Shown piece after piece: positions 1-12,095 of a stretch of 64,000 nucleotides of DNA. Within the stretch, counting starts at the first letter, position 1. Each line of letters starts with the position of its first letter. The notes under the pieces are model-generated. The model was given only the letters and a program-made list of their open reading frames with translations. It had not been told where the DNA came from and ran no database searches. The stretch covers positions 12,984,026-13,048,025 of the forward strand of contig CM068321.1 of the NCBI GenBank assembly GCA_034766995.1, given 5' to 3'. The translations under genes and the position numbers were made by a program. The stretch is from Acanthacorydalis orientalis. Taxonomy: Eukaryota; Arthropoda; Insecta; Megaloptera; Corydalidae.

Positions 1-50
<50 letters not shown>
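1..50. repeat. (AT)25 microsatellite at window edge
   Basis: A pure AT run, truncated by the window boundary. Confidence 0.98.
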
Positions 51-53
<3 letters not shown>

Positions 54-675
54 ACACCATCATAGAAAGATAAATAAATATGTGATAAATTATGTAACTA
101 ACAAGAAAAAAATTAAATTATTTAGAAGACATTCAGAATATAAATAATATTTAAAATATTTAGAGAATTTAACTGAAGGATATAAAAAATACTACATAAC
201 ATATATAACAATAAACATTCTAAAGTAAAAAAACTTTAAAAATATTGGTAGAATTTTAAATAAATCTAAAGTTTTAAACAATATATAAAATATTCTGTGT
301 AAAGTAAATCTCTTTTTTTTCTATTAACATTTTAATTATATGAGTAAATTCTAACACTCCTGCTTAGGACATCAAGTTGTTATGCAAGTTCTTATCAGAA
401 ACAAAGCTTTTAATTACCAGAAATTTCCCATCTTAATCTATTGTTGAAGGATTTCACTGAAGAAAGTACCGGTACTAGAGCATACAAATGTAGTTTAATT
501 GCATTTTTTAATCCCTCTAGTATTAAACTGATTATTTATCGAGCAACTTTTATAAATTCATGCTTTTATTGTGTAACTACCTTTAATGAATTAAACAATA
601 TATTTTTTTACAGTTTGGATTTAAATACAACGAATTGAAATTAAAATTGTTATTCTTTTTTCTGAAATTCAGTCT

Positions 676-680
676 CATTC

Positions 681-736
<56 letters not shown>

Positions 737-747
737 CATACATACAT
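676..747. repeat. Compound (CT)n(AT)n(CATA)n microsatellite
   Basis: Three dinucleotide/tetranucleotide runs follow each other directly. Confidence 0.97.
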
Positions 748-1083
748 TTATCTACAAAAATTAATTACTATTTGGTACATGTTGAGTATAATTCATGGTC
801 TATTATGATATTAGAATCTTTTTTGCATCATTCTATTATTATCTAACTACACATTGTCATGCATTCCTTCAGTTCATTTATCTTTTCATTGTTTACATAT
901 GTGTTGTGTAATGTTTTACATGCAAGTTGAAAGGATGAGGTAGTTAATTAACTAATAAGTATTCTCATGAGACGACACGTATAGTTGTTAATAAATGGCT
1001 TAGTTTTCCTTTAAAATATTACGCATGAAAATGAAATGTTATTATAATATGCTTTTGTCTTGACTTTGCATTTATTTTAGGTA

Positions 1084-1086
<3 letters not shown>

Positions 1087-1131
<45 letters not shown>

Positions 1132-1204
1132 CACCTACACAAGACTGTAAATCCCATGGGAGTTATTCCTTTTAGGAACAAAATTTCTAACTTTGTACAT
1201 ATAA

Positions 1205-1242
<38 letters not shown>
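1087..1242. repeat. (AT)n and (AT)n(AG)n microsatellites
   Basis: AT run at 1087-1130; a second AT run passing into AG at 1205-1242. Confidence 0.95.
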
Positions 1243-1522
1243 GGATTTCCTCAATCCTCCAAATCACATTTAAATTTCCACATAACCCAACATGGCCATA
1301 GTATCATCATATATTATTAGACCTTAACTAATGATTTTTTTTTAATTCTGTAACATTAATTGACAATATCATAATAATTTTAAGATGTTTCCCATAAATT
1401 TAAGAAGTTAATTTGATGTTTTTATACTGTTATGAGTAGTTAAATTCTTTAACTAAGATGTTTCGTGGTTGTCATGGATATTTTCTTTTGATAGAATCAG
1501 CTGAAAGTTTACACTTCGTGAT

Positions 1523-1592
1523 TGACTTTGGCACACATGCTACCTTCAGATGAATCACTTGATTCCACCTGAAGATAGCAATGTAATTATTT
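1523..1592. repeat. Dispersed motif in two inverted copies
   Basis: TTTGGCACACATGCTACCTT then CAGATG (1529-1554) is the reverse complement of the family motif. ACCTGAAGATAGCAATG (1567-1583) is the forward motif. Together they form an imperfect palindrome. Confidence 0.55.
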
Positions 1593-2571
1593 AGGATTGC
1601 TTGCATTTTTTTGCATACACATATTCTACGTTAGTTACTTTCCATGTGTACGGGTAAGTAATTGATGGTGTTCTCTCATTAAACCTCAATTCTGTGTAAG
1701 ACTGTCTTAGATTTTACTTATTCGTTTCGTTAAAACAACCCCCTTCAGTTTTTCTTCTTTTAATTTATCTTACACATTCGTCAAATCTTGCCTTGTTTGA
1801 TGACAATGTCTTATAATGTATCTCTAATTTTATCAATGTTCCTTTTCTTATCAAACCCGATTCATGATACAAACTATTATAGATATGTATGTATCAAGTA
1901 TTATAATAGTTGAACACCTAATTATGTTATTTAAACTGCAGAGTGATAATTAATCGGCTTTTTTTATATAAGGTACTTTAAAACTAAATAAAAAGTGTCG
2001 CCTTCTTGATAACAGTATAATTATAATATTAATAAGCAGCACAAAAAATATAAGTATCGGTACAAAAAACACTGTCTATTGTTTTACATCTTTTTATGAA
2101 AAGTTAAGAAAAACTGATAGAAAGTTATAAAGCTATATATAATAAATAATCATTCAAGGGACATTTCAGTTGTGCTGTTTTGCTATATTTTCTTTCTTTC
2201 ATAATTACACAGTATAAACAAAATGAAACAAACTATACTTGAAACTGTTCTTACAGTAAAGTTTTTATACTATAGCAGAAAAAAAATTATGAATAGTCAT
2301 TCATTTATAAGCTTTATAATCGATGTAATAATAGAAAATTCGGCATTTGAAATGTATTTTGAATATTCGTAATAAATAGTTTAATCAAATAAATATAAGT
2401 GTATTTTTATTAAATTAACTTCGAAACTTTTAGAATAGACGTATATGTTTAGACAGTTAAAAAGGCAACAATACATGATTTATGAAACATATTTTAATAT
2501 TCTGGTATATGATATTGGCATATAATAATAAATATCAAAATATGTATTATAAAAAAAAAACAATATAATTC

Positions 2572-2897
2572 TAGAACTATAATTCACTTTCATAAAAGAA
2601 TTTTTCATTTTTTCAATAAAAAAATTTAATTAAAAATGTTAAATAAATGATTATTGATCATTTCTCATTCTTGCTTATAAGCATTTCGATGGCGATGTCA
2701 TTCTCGTTAGAGCACAAATGTATATAAAAAATTTTTACAAAATCTATTAAATTTCTCCGTTTCTTAGACATCTGTGTATAATGGGAAAATAATCGAAATG
2801 AGTATAATCAAAAAATATCATTTACTGAACATTTATTTATCAGACATTTTATAATCTGTAGAATGAGTGGAAAATACATTTATGAAAATAAAAAAAA
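2572..2897 (-). mobile_element. Foldback MITE copy
   Basis: In reverse orientation. One end (2581-2612) reads AATTCACTTTCATAAAAGAA then TTTTTCATT. The other end (2861-2895) reads GAATGAGTGGAAAATACATT then TATGAAAAT. Both match the family terminal repeat. The internal segment, including its ATGATCAATAATCA-type stretch, aligns with the copies at 11845 and 61375. Confidence 0.65.
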
Positions 2898-3059
2898 TTG
2901 TTAAAATATATGCAAGTTAAAATATAGTCCAATAAGTTAAAAAAATCCAAATATATCACTTAAAATTTAAAGTTAGTAATAAAACAAATTAAGTCATTAT
3001 ATTAAAGCAGATACTTAAACTTTTTTCATGTAGTCACTCACTATCTCTACTTCTCTTGA

Positions 3060-3061
<2 letters not shown>

Positions 3062-3108
<47 letters not shown>
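3062..3108. repeat. (AT)n microsatellite
   Basis: An uninterrupted AT run. Confidence 0.97.
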
Positions 3109-3111
<3 letters not shown>

Positions 3112-3179
3112 AATTAATGTTGTTTAAATATGTACTGTACATTAAGTAACTCATAAATACATAAATATTTTTGGGTAGG

Positions 3180-3600
3180 ATCAGGATTGAAAAGATTCAC
3201 ACAAACATATTCGGTATAAGCTCAATATCAAGCATTTGTGCGAAAGCTGATAAACCTCTACGCGGTGTCCGTTAGCTCGAGCTTATTTTGAACAAGTTGA
3301 TCACAGATGGAAAAATCCATGCACATAATTCAACGCACTGTTGTTAAATATCTCCGTCTACCTACATAAACTCGAGTTAATCTTACCCGTTTTTTTTTTC
3401 AACAAATACACATTTTCAGTGTATGTTTGTGTTGTGTGTTCGTGTGAGGCTCAATTTTTCCATACCAAGAGTTTCGCATTTTCACAGAATGTTTAACGTC
3501 ACTCTACCGTGATTGATTTTCATCGCGTTGTATTTGCGACAATCCGAGTTTTTCGTAAGTCAAATATATGTTTTAAAATGTATTAACGGAGCTCCTTCGA
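3180..3600. other. G+C-richer island, function unknown
   Basis: Contains CTACGCGGTGTCCGTTAGCT and more CpG than its surroundings. A pyrimidine-rich acceptor-like site ends at 3420 (CATTTTCAG) and a GTAAGT donor-like site lies at 3555, enclosing 135 bp without a complete open frame. It could be a non-coding exon on the plus strand, a regulatory element or an old repeat. Confidence 0.25.
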
Positions 3601-4489
3601 GTACTATCATCTACATGTACACAACAAAATATTTAAAATGAAAACTTTTGTATGAAAATATTGATTTGTTAAATATTTGGACGTATAAAGAAAGAATAAC
3701 AGATTTTCAGTTTATTTTAATCTATGTGTATTTTTTTAAAAAAAATGTTTTCTTTACCTTGTTTCATTTTTTAAATACGAATAAACTTATAGACTAATCT
3801 AATAAAAAAAAACAATTTGAAATTTTAACCTTATTCTCATATTTAATTTGAGTTAAAGTAAAGATAATAATATAGTTATAACATTTAATGATTCATACAA
3901 AAAGTTTAAAAGCTATAAATTCAATCATTTTGTTTCACAATGTATTATTTTTTTTAAAAAAATATAGTTATAAAATACCATAAGTAATTCTAAAATTATA
4001 TAAAATAAATTTAAAGCATTGCATAGAAAATCAATGAAAATTTCTGTCTTAAATACAATGTGTTTCATTTGTCTGAATTACTTAAGATTTTTTTTCTACA
4101 TTTAATACTAATTTGTGCATATAAGACTGTAAAAAAATGAACATCAATCTTTTATCCTTACACTATTTACAAAATATCTGCAATATAATTTATCTATCCT
4201 TACTGATAGTAACCTTCGATATTATTGGAAAGAAATGTAGAGAATGAAAAACTAAAACAGCTAATCACAATCAATCAGCAATCACTCAATATATATACAT
4301 ATAACAATGTTGATTAGAAAACATTTTTCTCGTGTGTAGGATGAGTAAAAAACGTATTTATTAATCTTGAAAGTCTTATCAATTCAAATAACTCTAAAAT
4401 TTTAATAAATAGTTTATTACAAACTTATTCACAACTCATCCTTGTTCTCGTTTTCTTAAAAGGTTAATTTTATGTTTTAGATATTATTA

Positions 4490-4491
<2 letters not shown>

Positions 4492-4535
<44 letters not shown>

Positions 4536-4536
4536 C

Positions 4537-4579
<43 letters not shown>
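4492..4579. repeat. Two adjacent (AT)n tracts
   Basis: Separated only by TCCATTT. Confidence 0.97.
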
Positions 4580-4584
<5 letters not shown>

Positions 4585-4819
4585 AATATATATGTACATA
4601 CACAACAAATTTTAAAGCGATATACGAGAGACATTTACTGCAAATACTATTTGGCAGATGAATTTAATAAAGGATAATGTATGAGATGAAATATTTCTTA
4701 ATTTAAATTGTAACTTATTTCATTCATTTACATTCCCAAAGTGTATAATAACTCATTTACTGCACATTTATGTAAATATAAATTTATTTGTATAAGAAAA
4801 TGTGACTATACACATTTAT

Positions 4820-4822
<3 letters not shown>

Positions 4823-4872
<50 letters not shown>

Positions 4873-4882
4873 ATGTATATAT
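4823..4882. repeat. (AT)n(GT)n microsatellite
   Basis: An AT run ending in GTGTGTATGTAT. Confidence 0.95.
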
Positions 4883-5735
4883 TGTTCATTATATATCTGA
4901 CTCAAAAACATTATTTGAATTATATCATGGACGTAGTTTAAATAAAATATGAATATTAGTAATATTTGACAGATCAAAAATTTTAATTAGAATTGCTTCG
5001 TAGTATTAAAAATATTTTTGTTAGCTCTGAAATCACAATATCTCTTATAATGCTTTATATTACAAGTACGTATTTAACTTTGTCCGTAATATTATAAGTT
5101 TTTATTATTTTAAAAAAGTAAGTTTTTTTAATCAATTTGTGTATACAGTGATATAAATTTACATAAATATATGTACACGTTTCAATCTAAAATTATTTCG
5201 TATCAGCAAATAGTTATTTCAATTCTTGTACAAGAATAATAAACTATTTTTTGTAAAAAGATTGCTCTACACTACATTAATATTGCATTATGTTCAAACA
5301 ATTTACAACCTGTTTTAGTTATATCCAGTAAATTACTTATTTATCTAAACCCACATCAAAACGATATACTGTTGATTTAAATACACAAGTTTACGTGGAT
5401 GAAGTCATCATTACGTGGGTGTTTGAAGTTATCAACCCTGATAGCTTTATACACAACTGTTACCAATCGATCACAATATGATTAATTCATAATGAATTTT
5501 CAAATCTCAGTAGAATATCTGCATCAATCGAACATATGTGACAGAAACAAATATGATTTATCGCATTTTAGTAGTTTATGATTTTTGTCAAAGAATATCA
5601 CACAACCATATCTTTTGTTTATAATGTTGTTGCATTATAGTAATGTGACAGAAACATTCACCAACGCATGTCAAACCATGCAAATAAACGCATTTTTATT
5701 ATTAGTACATATTTATTTTTGTGTTTGTATTTTAT

Positions 5736-5741
<6 letters not shown>

Positions 5742-5789
<48 letters not shown>

Positions 5790-5879
5790 ACAGTATTTAT
5801 CTACAAAAAGTAAAAGGTTGCAAAAAATAATCTACTACCATGTTTATATAGTCCATCTAACTCACTCACACACACACAC

Positions 5880-5941
<62 letters not shown>

Positions 5942-6040
5942 CTATTTATCCACAAAAAACTAAAAGATTGCAAAAAATAATCTACTACCATGTTTATATA
6001 GATAAACTAACACACACACACAGACATATATATATATATG
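5742..6040 (+). repeat. Duplicated microsatellite block, period near 146 bp
   Basis: Each of two units has an (AT)n tract, then TATTTATCYACAAAAA, a shared TTGCAAAAAATAATCTACTA, then CCATGTTTATATAG and a (CA)n run. A third, shorter relative of the TTTATCTACAAAAA segment lies at 747-760. Confidence 0.85.
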
Positions 6041-6080
6041 TATAACGATTATATAGGCATAATAAGTTTTAAAAAGTATG

Positions 6081-6190
6081 TTCTGTTTCATTCGATTGCA
6101 TATATAGGCCTACAATTGAGAAATGGGCGAGCACAGCGATCCCGAGAATTGATGAGTAAAGTAAGTAGAGGGTGAAGCCCCCTAGTATAC
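6081..6190. repeat. G+C-rich block, probable transposon-end remnant
   Basis: GGGCGAGCACAGCGATCCCG (6125-6144) and GAGGGTGAAGCCCCCTAGT (6168-6186) stand out from the A+T-rich surroundings. GGGGGCTTCACCC followed by CTAG resembles repeat termini, but no second end or duplication was found. Confidence 0.3.
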
Positions 6191-7299
6191 ATAATTAAAT
6201 CTGTAAATTTTTTATAATTAAATCTTATACTAATACGTTAAACTAATAATTTACAATTAAATCTATAAAATCCAAATAATTAGCTCACAGAAATATTTAT
6301 TCCTAGGTCCAAATTCGGATCGTACTTTACAGAAAATATTAATGACTTGTTTCTCACATTCCTATCGTAATCCTTCTGGTCACATACTTAAAATAAAATA
6401 ATAATTTATTACACATGATTTAGTATATAAACGCTTGAAAATCCGAATACACCAACTATTGTGATATCTGAACTTGTAGCTACAATTCGTTATAACCACA
6501 TATACTATTTTTGTACTTGAAATTTTGGTTACAAATATTTTGTTATTAAATTTGAGTCATGAGCGTTTAATTTATATACACATATATATATATATATATA
6601 TATATTTGAAAAGAAATAAATATATTTTAACCGTTTGATGAAATCATAAACTTTAATAAAATGTCTTAATAAAGCGTTAGTATGTTTTTTAGTTTCCTTG
6701 CTAAACTATTTTAACAGTACATATTAAACATTTTCTCACTTCTGATTGTTGGTGATAAAAAACAAGGCAAGTCGCCAAAGAATATAAAATGTATAACAAG
6801 TTAAACGTTTACGTTTTCAAGTCAGTTTTAGTGATAATATCAAAGTATTTTAAAATGGGGTCAAGGAATCTAATCTTAATAAATTTTACTAAAAAATATA
6901 CATAAGATATTTCTTAAATTCACAAATATTCACATGTAGGTATTGTTGTAATTAATGTTTTTCTAGAATATTTTGTATTTTCACAAATGCGAGTGTTATT
7001 TGTAGCAAGATTTTTTTATGATTGGTATGTATTTACATCAATACCATTTAATATAAAATTTTAAAAAGAAGCCCCAGTGTTCAATCAAAAGCAAAATGAA
7101 AACTTACAAATACAAAAATATACTCGATATATATCTTCATTGACATTTTTTTCAATAAAATTGTTATATTACTATCACAAATAGCAGGAAAAATTCCAAT
7201 TTTAATGATAAATAATTGAATGATAAAGATAATTCCTTTTTACAATACAAATTTTCAACTTAAAGAGTATTTAAACTTTTTGCATTAAAATATAGTGAA

Positions 7300-7615
7300 T
7301 TCTACTAATATGAATAATAATAGTAGTAAACTGAGCTGAAAACTGCGTTCACGTACGATTATCCATACAAAACAATATTATTCTAATGCAATGCTCTAAA
7401 ATTCACGTATATATTTACTGGTTGCGAATTGTTCGTAGCACTACAACGCACCAAAAGTGCTGCAAAAACAATCGTGGGTGATCGCTCATCTAACAAAGTA
7501 TTATACAATTGAATGCAGTACCGCAAAGCAGCGCCACAAAAATATATTCGTGGAAGCTTAGCCTTAGCAGTGACTTGAAAGTCATAAAAACGATTATTGA
7601 TAATAAATACAGACG
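7300..7615 (+). other. CpG-richer island ending at a donor-like site
   Basis: Several CpGs (CGTTCACGTACG, GCAGCGCC) and CAGACG before GTAAGTTCT at about 7615. No open frame of note. It may be a non-coding exon or regulatory DNA; unsupported beyond composition and the donor. Confidence 0.2.
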
Positions 7616-7899
7616 GTAAGTTCTATATTTTTTGAGTAGTATAACTACAATTTCTAGAATGAAAAAATTACATAGAACTCATAATAAACATTTTGTCAAT
7701 ATAGAGATTGCTCATTATGAGCTCAAAGATTCATAAATCGCCAAAGCAATAAGAGAAGATAATTTCCATTTTATACATCCTATTGAGTTCAACACAGACG
7801 TTCTGTTTTATATTGTGGATACATAACCATAATTAACGAGGAATCAGATCATATAAAGGATTCAGTTCATTTTATGAAACTGTATGTCGTCGTCTAGAA

Positions 7900-8571
7900 C
7901 AGTGTTTCTCAACCCCCTTCCGACATTGTTTCCTTCCTGTGTCCTCTCTGTCCAACTGGTAGACGACAGTTATTTAAATGTTTTGTATGTAAACAAAACA
8001 TGTTTTACTATATTTTTTTTATAATTCATACGAAATAGAATAATTAAATAAAAATTATATTTTAAGTATTTCTCGATCAATGTGACCCTTGTGCCTGACG
8101 ACCAAAAAAATATGTTTTCTTAATCCAGTTCTATTGTTGTGAGGGATAGCTGAAAATCATCTCTGTCCATTAAGTTAAAGTGATTCCGCGTTAAGCTGAG
8201 TAAATAATTCACTCGACTGAAACCTGATTCTATCAAATATGAAGTAGGAAATGCCATGAAAAACAATTTTTCTTTACCCAAAAGCTGTGAAAACTTTTTA
8301 GATATTGTACTCTTGATCTAAAAATAATGTTTTTCTTGACTGAGAGTTATTTTGGCTGCTATATTTTTCTATAGTCCTATAAGCGCTTAAATTATTTTGA
8401 TGATCACTTCTTCTTTCTTCACATCTCTGTATTATTTTTTTTCTGTTTTCTTTTCTCGATCATTTCTCTGTTTTCTTCATTTATCACTTCTCTCTGTGCC
8501 CCTCCCCCAACTGGTATCGTGACCCCTCTTTTACATGATTTTTACATATGGCCTCAGGCTAAAAACCTCTG
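7900..8571 (-). mobile_element. hAT-family DNA transposon remnant
   Basis: The left terminus reads CAGTGTTTCTCAACC, the classic hAT end. The right terminus read inward is CAGAGGTTTTTAGCC (10 of 15 positions match). The flanks are gtctagaa (7892-7899) and atctagaa (8572-8579), an 8-bp target duplication with one difference, the size typical of hAT elements. The 672-bp element is far shorter than an autonomous hAT. It keeps only the 3' end of a transposase gene on the minus strand. CCAACTGGTA occurs near both ends as a subterminal direct repeat. Inferred: an internally deleted, non-autonomous copy related to ZBED/Buster-type elements. Confidence 0.88.
8120..8317 (-). pseudogene. hAT transposase C-terminal dimerisation domain fragment
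   Basis: A minus-strand frame of 65 codons plus the stop TAA (8120-8122). It contains FFMAFPTSYLIESGFSRVN and, further on, an RNHFNLMDRDDFQLSL segment. This pattern (FPTSYL..ESGFS, then a basic RN block, then DDxxLSLT.IE) matches the C-terminal dimerisation region of ZBED5/SCAND3-like hAT transposases. The N-terminal zinc finger and the catalytic part are gone. An in-frame TAG at 8318-8320 closes the frame upstream. The fragment lies inside the hAT element, in the orientation expected if 7900 is the 3' terminus. It cannot encode an active enzyme. Confidence 0.85.
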
Positions 8572-9327
8572 ATCTAGAAAACGTGTACGATTTTCAAACA
8601 TTTAAATCAGTTTCATATGAGCTATTATAATTAAATGGTCAATAACAAATGCATATATTTCTACATTGCAACAAATAACTATTTTAAACAGAAATGCACA
8701 GAATGGTTCATTTCTTGATCGTATTATCATTAATGATGAAAAACAGATACTTTATTCCTTCGTATGAAATATTCAGTGAACCAAAAAAATATCGATTCAA
8801 AACTAACAACACAAATAGATTAGAAAGCAGTGCATTTATAAAAAAGGATTTTTTAATTAAAACAACAATAATAAATTAAAAAAATAGAAATTAATCTTTC
8901 AATAGATTTGAATGCACAGAATATTTTCAACTTGTACAATATTCAACGTATCTGTTATTAATATATTAAAGTACAAATTCATCATTTATTTTTTTTTGGA
9001 AATGATTTCTTTAACTCGCTGAAAAACTATTCGGTTGAGTTTTTATCTCGACAATGCATAAAAATGTTAAATTTATATTTTTTCTGAAAACGAATTTAAA
9101 AAATTGACAAAGAGTAATGTAAATTTTAATTATTATGTTTAAATGTGTGTATCTATACATATACACATATGCTGTTTTAAAGGGTAATTTACAAATGTGA
9201 ATTAATGGGTCTTAATTGTTAAATAAATTCAATATTTCTTTAAACATCCTAATTTATATTAAGTACACGTGTATGCCCACAAGGACCGAAAGGATTTATA
9301 TCTTTTTATTTGTGGTTTTAATGGATT

Positions 9328-9567
9328 ATGAAAGGGAATTTGACCGATTTTATAGAAAAGCAATTTAGATTATATCAAGGACGTGTGCTTGAAATAGTTA
9401 TACGTATTAAAGGTCAAAATTGTAATATTAGATATAATGGTCAATTTTCAAATGAGTTTCTAGTTTATAATGGAGTAGAAATAATATTCTCACCTTCATC
9501 ATTTATCTCAATACTTGACAGCACTTTAATAGAGATAAATAAAACAAACAGTGTAATTTCCCATTAA
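9328..9567 (+). other. Unrecognised 79-codon ORF, probably chance
   Basis: Encodes a non-repetitive sequence including GRVLEIVIRIKGQNCNIRYN. At this A+T content several ORFs of this length are expected by chance in 64 kb. I see no splice sites, family motif or unusual codon choice. Confidence 0.12.
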
Positions 9568-9974
9568 AATTTATAAAAAATAATTAATGTATCGTGATTA
9601 ATTATATTAAATTTATTTGTATTAATATTCTATTCTATTTTTATATCTATTAAAGTGTGTTCCAAAAACATCATATTTTTTATACGACATTTTTTTAAAG
9701 TAAGTAAATTCAGTTGTAGGTCAAAAACTACTTCTATCATAACTCTTTACTACATAATCTTATAATTTATGTCTTTTGCAAGTCAGTTCATTAGTAAATA
9801 ATGTTATTGTGTATATATATATAATATTTTTATAATTATAGTTCTAAAATTGTATGTTTTTAGATCTCTTATCCGGTTGATATTTTATGCTGAATATCTT
9901 CTATTTTGTGAGTTATGGCATGCTACTAGATATCCATCTTTATTTTTTTAGATTATAAAGATTCGTCTCTAATA

Positions 9975-10006
9975 TCTACCTAGACGATATAGCACATGCC
10001 GAAATT
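9975..10006 (+). repeat. Dispersed CTGAAGA...GAAA-type motif
   Basis: ATCTACCTAGACGATATAGC then ACATGCCGAAAT matches the consensus with a small insertion. CTACTAG also occurs 60 bp upstream, as at the 22.7 kb locus. Confidence 0.5.
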
Positions 10007-11191
10007 AGTAGACAAGAGCAGACACTCAAATGATCGAAGAGGACCAGGATTTTTAAAAGAAGAAAATATTTTTTTGATGTTATTATAATTGTTTTAAATT
10101 AGATTTACCTAGAGATATCTTTACATTTTAATAGTTATTATATATATATATATATATATTATGATAATTATTTATTCTGATATTACTATATTTATATACA
10201 TATTTAAGTACCATTGATATATTGTCTTCATTCTAATAAAAGTAAATTTAAAAAAATGAATGCTTTGAAAATAACTCAATTATTTAAAGTGACCATTGAA
10301 CATTTCAGAAGTGTATTTTTTCATATAGTTTCATTTCATATTTCTGTATTTACCAGTTTGTATTTAACAAGGTTGCTTATTTCAGTGGAAATGGATTTTA
10401 TTTTTGTATTGAAACCACCCACGCATAACCTTTTTATGGATAAAAACAGGTGCAAATCACTCAGTGATAAGTTCAACTAGAAGCAGATTAAACAATATTT
10501 TTCATTTCATTTCAATAATCGTTTATTGATTAAAACAGACACTAAAACTATACAATACGAGTATTGTACCGCAAAACATTTTTTTTCAACATTATCACTT
10601 TTGTGTATAAACAGAGAATTCATTAAATGTTCAAAAGATAACAGTAACTAATGGAATAATGGTGTCTAGTAATGAGTTTTCCATTTATGGAATATTTGCA
10701 ATAAATACTTTGTTTTTCATGTATCAAAAATTGTGAATACAATTTGATTCACTAATGACTTTTTTATTTACAATAAGCTGAAAATTTGCCTTTTTTATAT
10801 TTATTACAGTTCATTATTAATTTATTGTATATTTTTAGATCTATTAAAAATATTAACAGGATATTTCACGTTTATAATGAAACAGCTGAGAATGGAAGAT
10901 TCCTCGATTAAAAATATTATGAATGATATTTAATTTTATCTGATTATTTACTTTTACCTGGCTACGAGTATAACGAGTATATTTTATTCAATACTTTCTG
11001 TATTCTTTTCTTGATATAATATCAGTTCTGAATTTTATATAGAATCTTCCTACCTTTTAAAAAACTATATTCATCCTTTCGTAGACCAGGAAAATGTACA
11101 TTAAATGATATTTATTATATTGTTTGTATCATTCAACTTCAATTATTTCAAAGTATGTAACAATTTTATATCAAAATACAGATTGAGTATT

Positions 11192-11510
11192 GTGACTAAA
11201 TTTAATTTGGCACGTAAATGCTTCAACCATCTTACAAATCAGAACAAAAATGTTAAAGAATTGATAAAACATTTTTTTTGTTTGTTGATTATCTATATTT
11301 CGATGTTAATGCCATCATCATCATTATTATTAATAGAGTACTAAAGTACAGAAAAAATTAAGATTTTTCTATACATCAGAGCTATGGGGATGATAGAATT
11401 GACATTTAAATACACATAAATGATACTCAAAAATGGTCAGTAACTAATTAGTGAACATTTGATCAAAAAAAATTAATTCAATTCATCAATTAAAGGAATA
11501 TTACGTTATT
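11192..11510 (+). mobile_element. Foldback MITE copy, diverged
   Basis: The best-preserved part is 11380-11490. There GGGGATGATAGAATTGACAT, then TTAAATACACATAAATGATA and a TTTGATCAAAAAAAATTAAT stretch, aligns with the right halves of the copies at 11845 and 61375. The left terminal repeat near 11192 (GTGACTAAATTTAATTT) is weak, so the boundaries are approximate. Confidence 0.5.
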
Positions 11511-11844
11511 GATTAATTACTCAAAAAAATAAGAACTATGTGTAAAAGAAAACTGAAAATATTGAAAAATATATACAAAATGTACATCAGAACAAAGATG
11601 AATCATTGACTTTCTCTAATTAAAAAACGAGACAATGATCGAAAAAATATAAAAATAATAATTGAGCAAGAAATAAAATGTTTTGTCAATTTTAGTAAAC
11701 TATTTTTAATAAGATAATGACTCTGTTTATTTACTAAAATTATTTTGTCATTTTAATTATAATTTAAAATTGCTATATATTTTTTAAATTAAAGTATAAA
11801 TTGATATTTTTTATCATGATCATATTTCACCACTGTTTTTCGTA

Positions 11845-12095
11845 CTATGAATAAATATACTTCCATAAATGAATTTCTAATTCGCACATCATTTTTTTCT
11901 GATAAAAGATATTCAATAATAGACTGTTGATCGAATTTTCTAATCTGGCAGTCTGAGGATGACAGTGTCAACATTTAAATGAACATAAAGTATCAAAATG
12001 ATCAATAATCAACTATTAAACATTTTTCAATCGAAAAAAAATATGATTTGTTGAGAAATGAAAAAGTCGCTTGTGAAAATAATTATATTTTTCAT
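11845..12095 (+). mobile_element. Foldback MITE copy
   Basis: The left end reads ACTATGAATAAATATACTTC then CATAAATGAATTTCTAATTC. The right end reads TGAGAAATGAAAAAGTCGCT then TGTGAAAAT, its inverted counterpart. The centre carries CTGAGGATGACAGTGTCAAC, almost the same as CTGAGGATGATATCGTGTCA in the copy at 61375. Confidence 0.68.

Larger units (their letters stand above)
748..2571. other. Intronic sequence without recognised gene
   Basis: Apart from the microsatellites and the motif pair at 1523-1592, only unique-looking A+T-rich sequence. No splice-bounded frame seen. Confidence 0.6.
8572..11191. other. Intronic sequence without recognised gene
   Basis: Contains one dispersed motif (9975), a short (AT)n at 10139-10159 and a few chance ORFs under 90 codons. 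Nothing else. Confidence 0.6.

Noticed and set aside
10214..10480. 88-codon plus-strand ORF
   Set aside because: Several ORFs of this length are expected by chance here; composition is typical of noncoding frames in this DNA.
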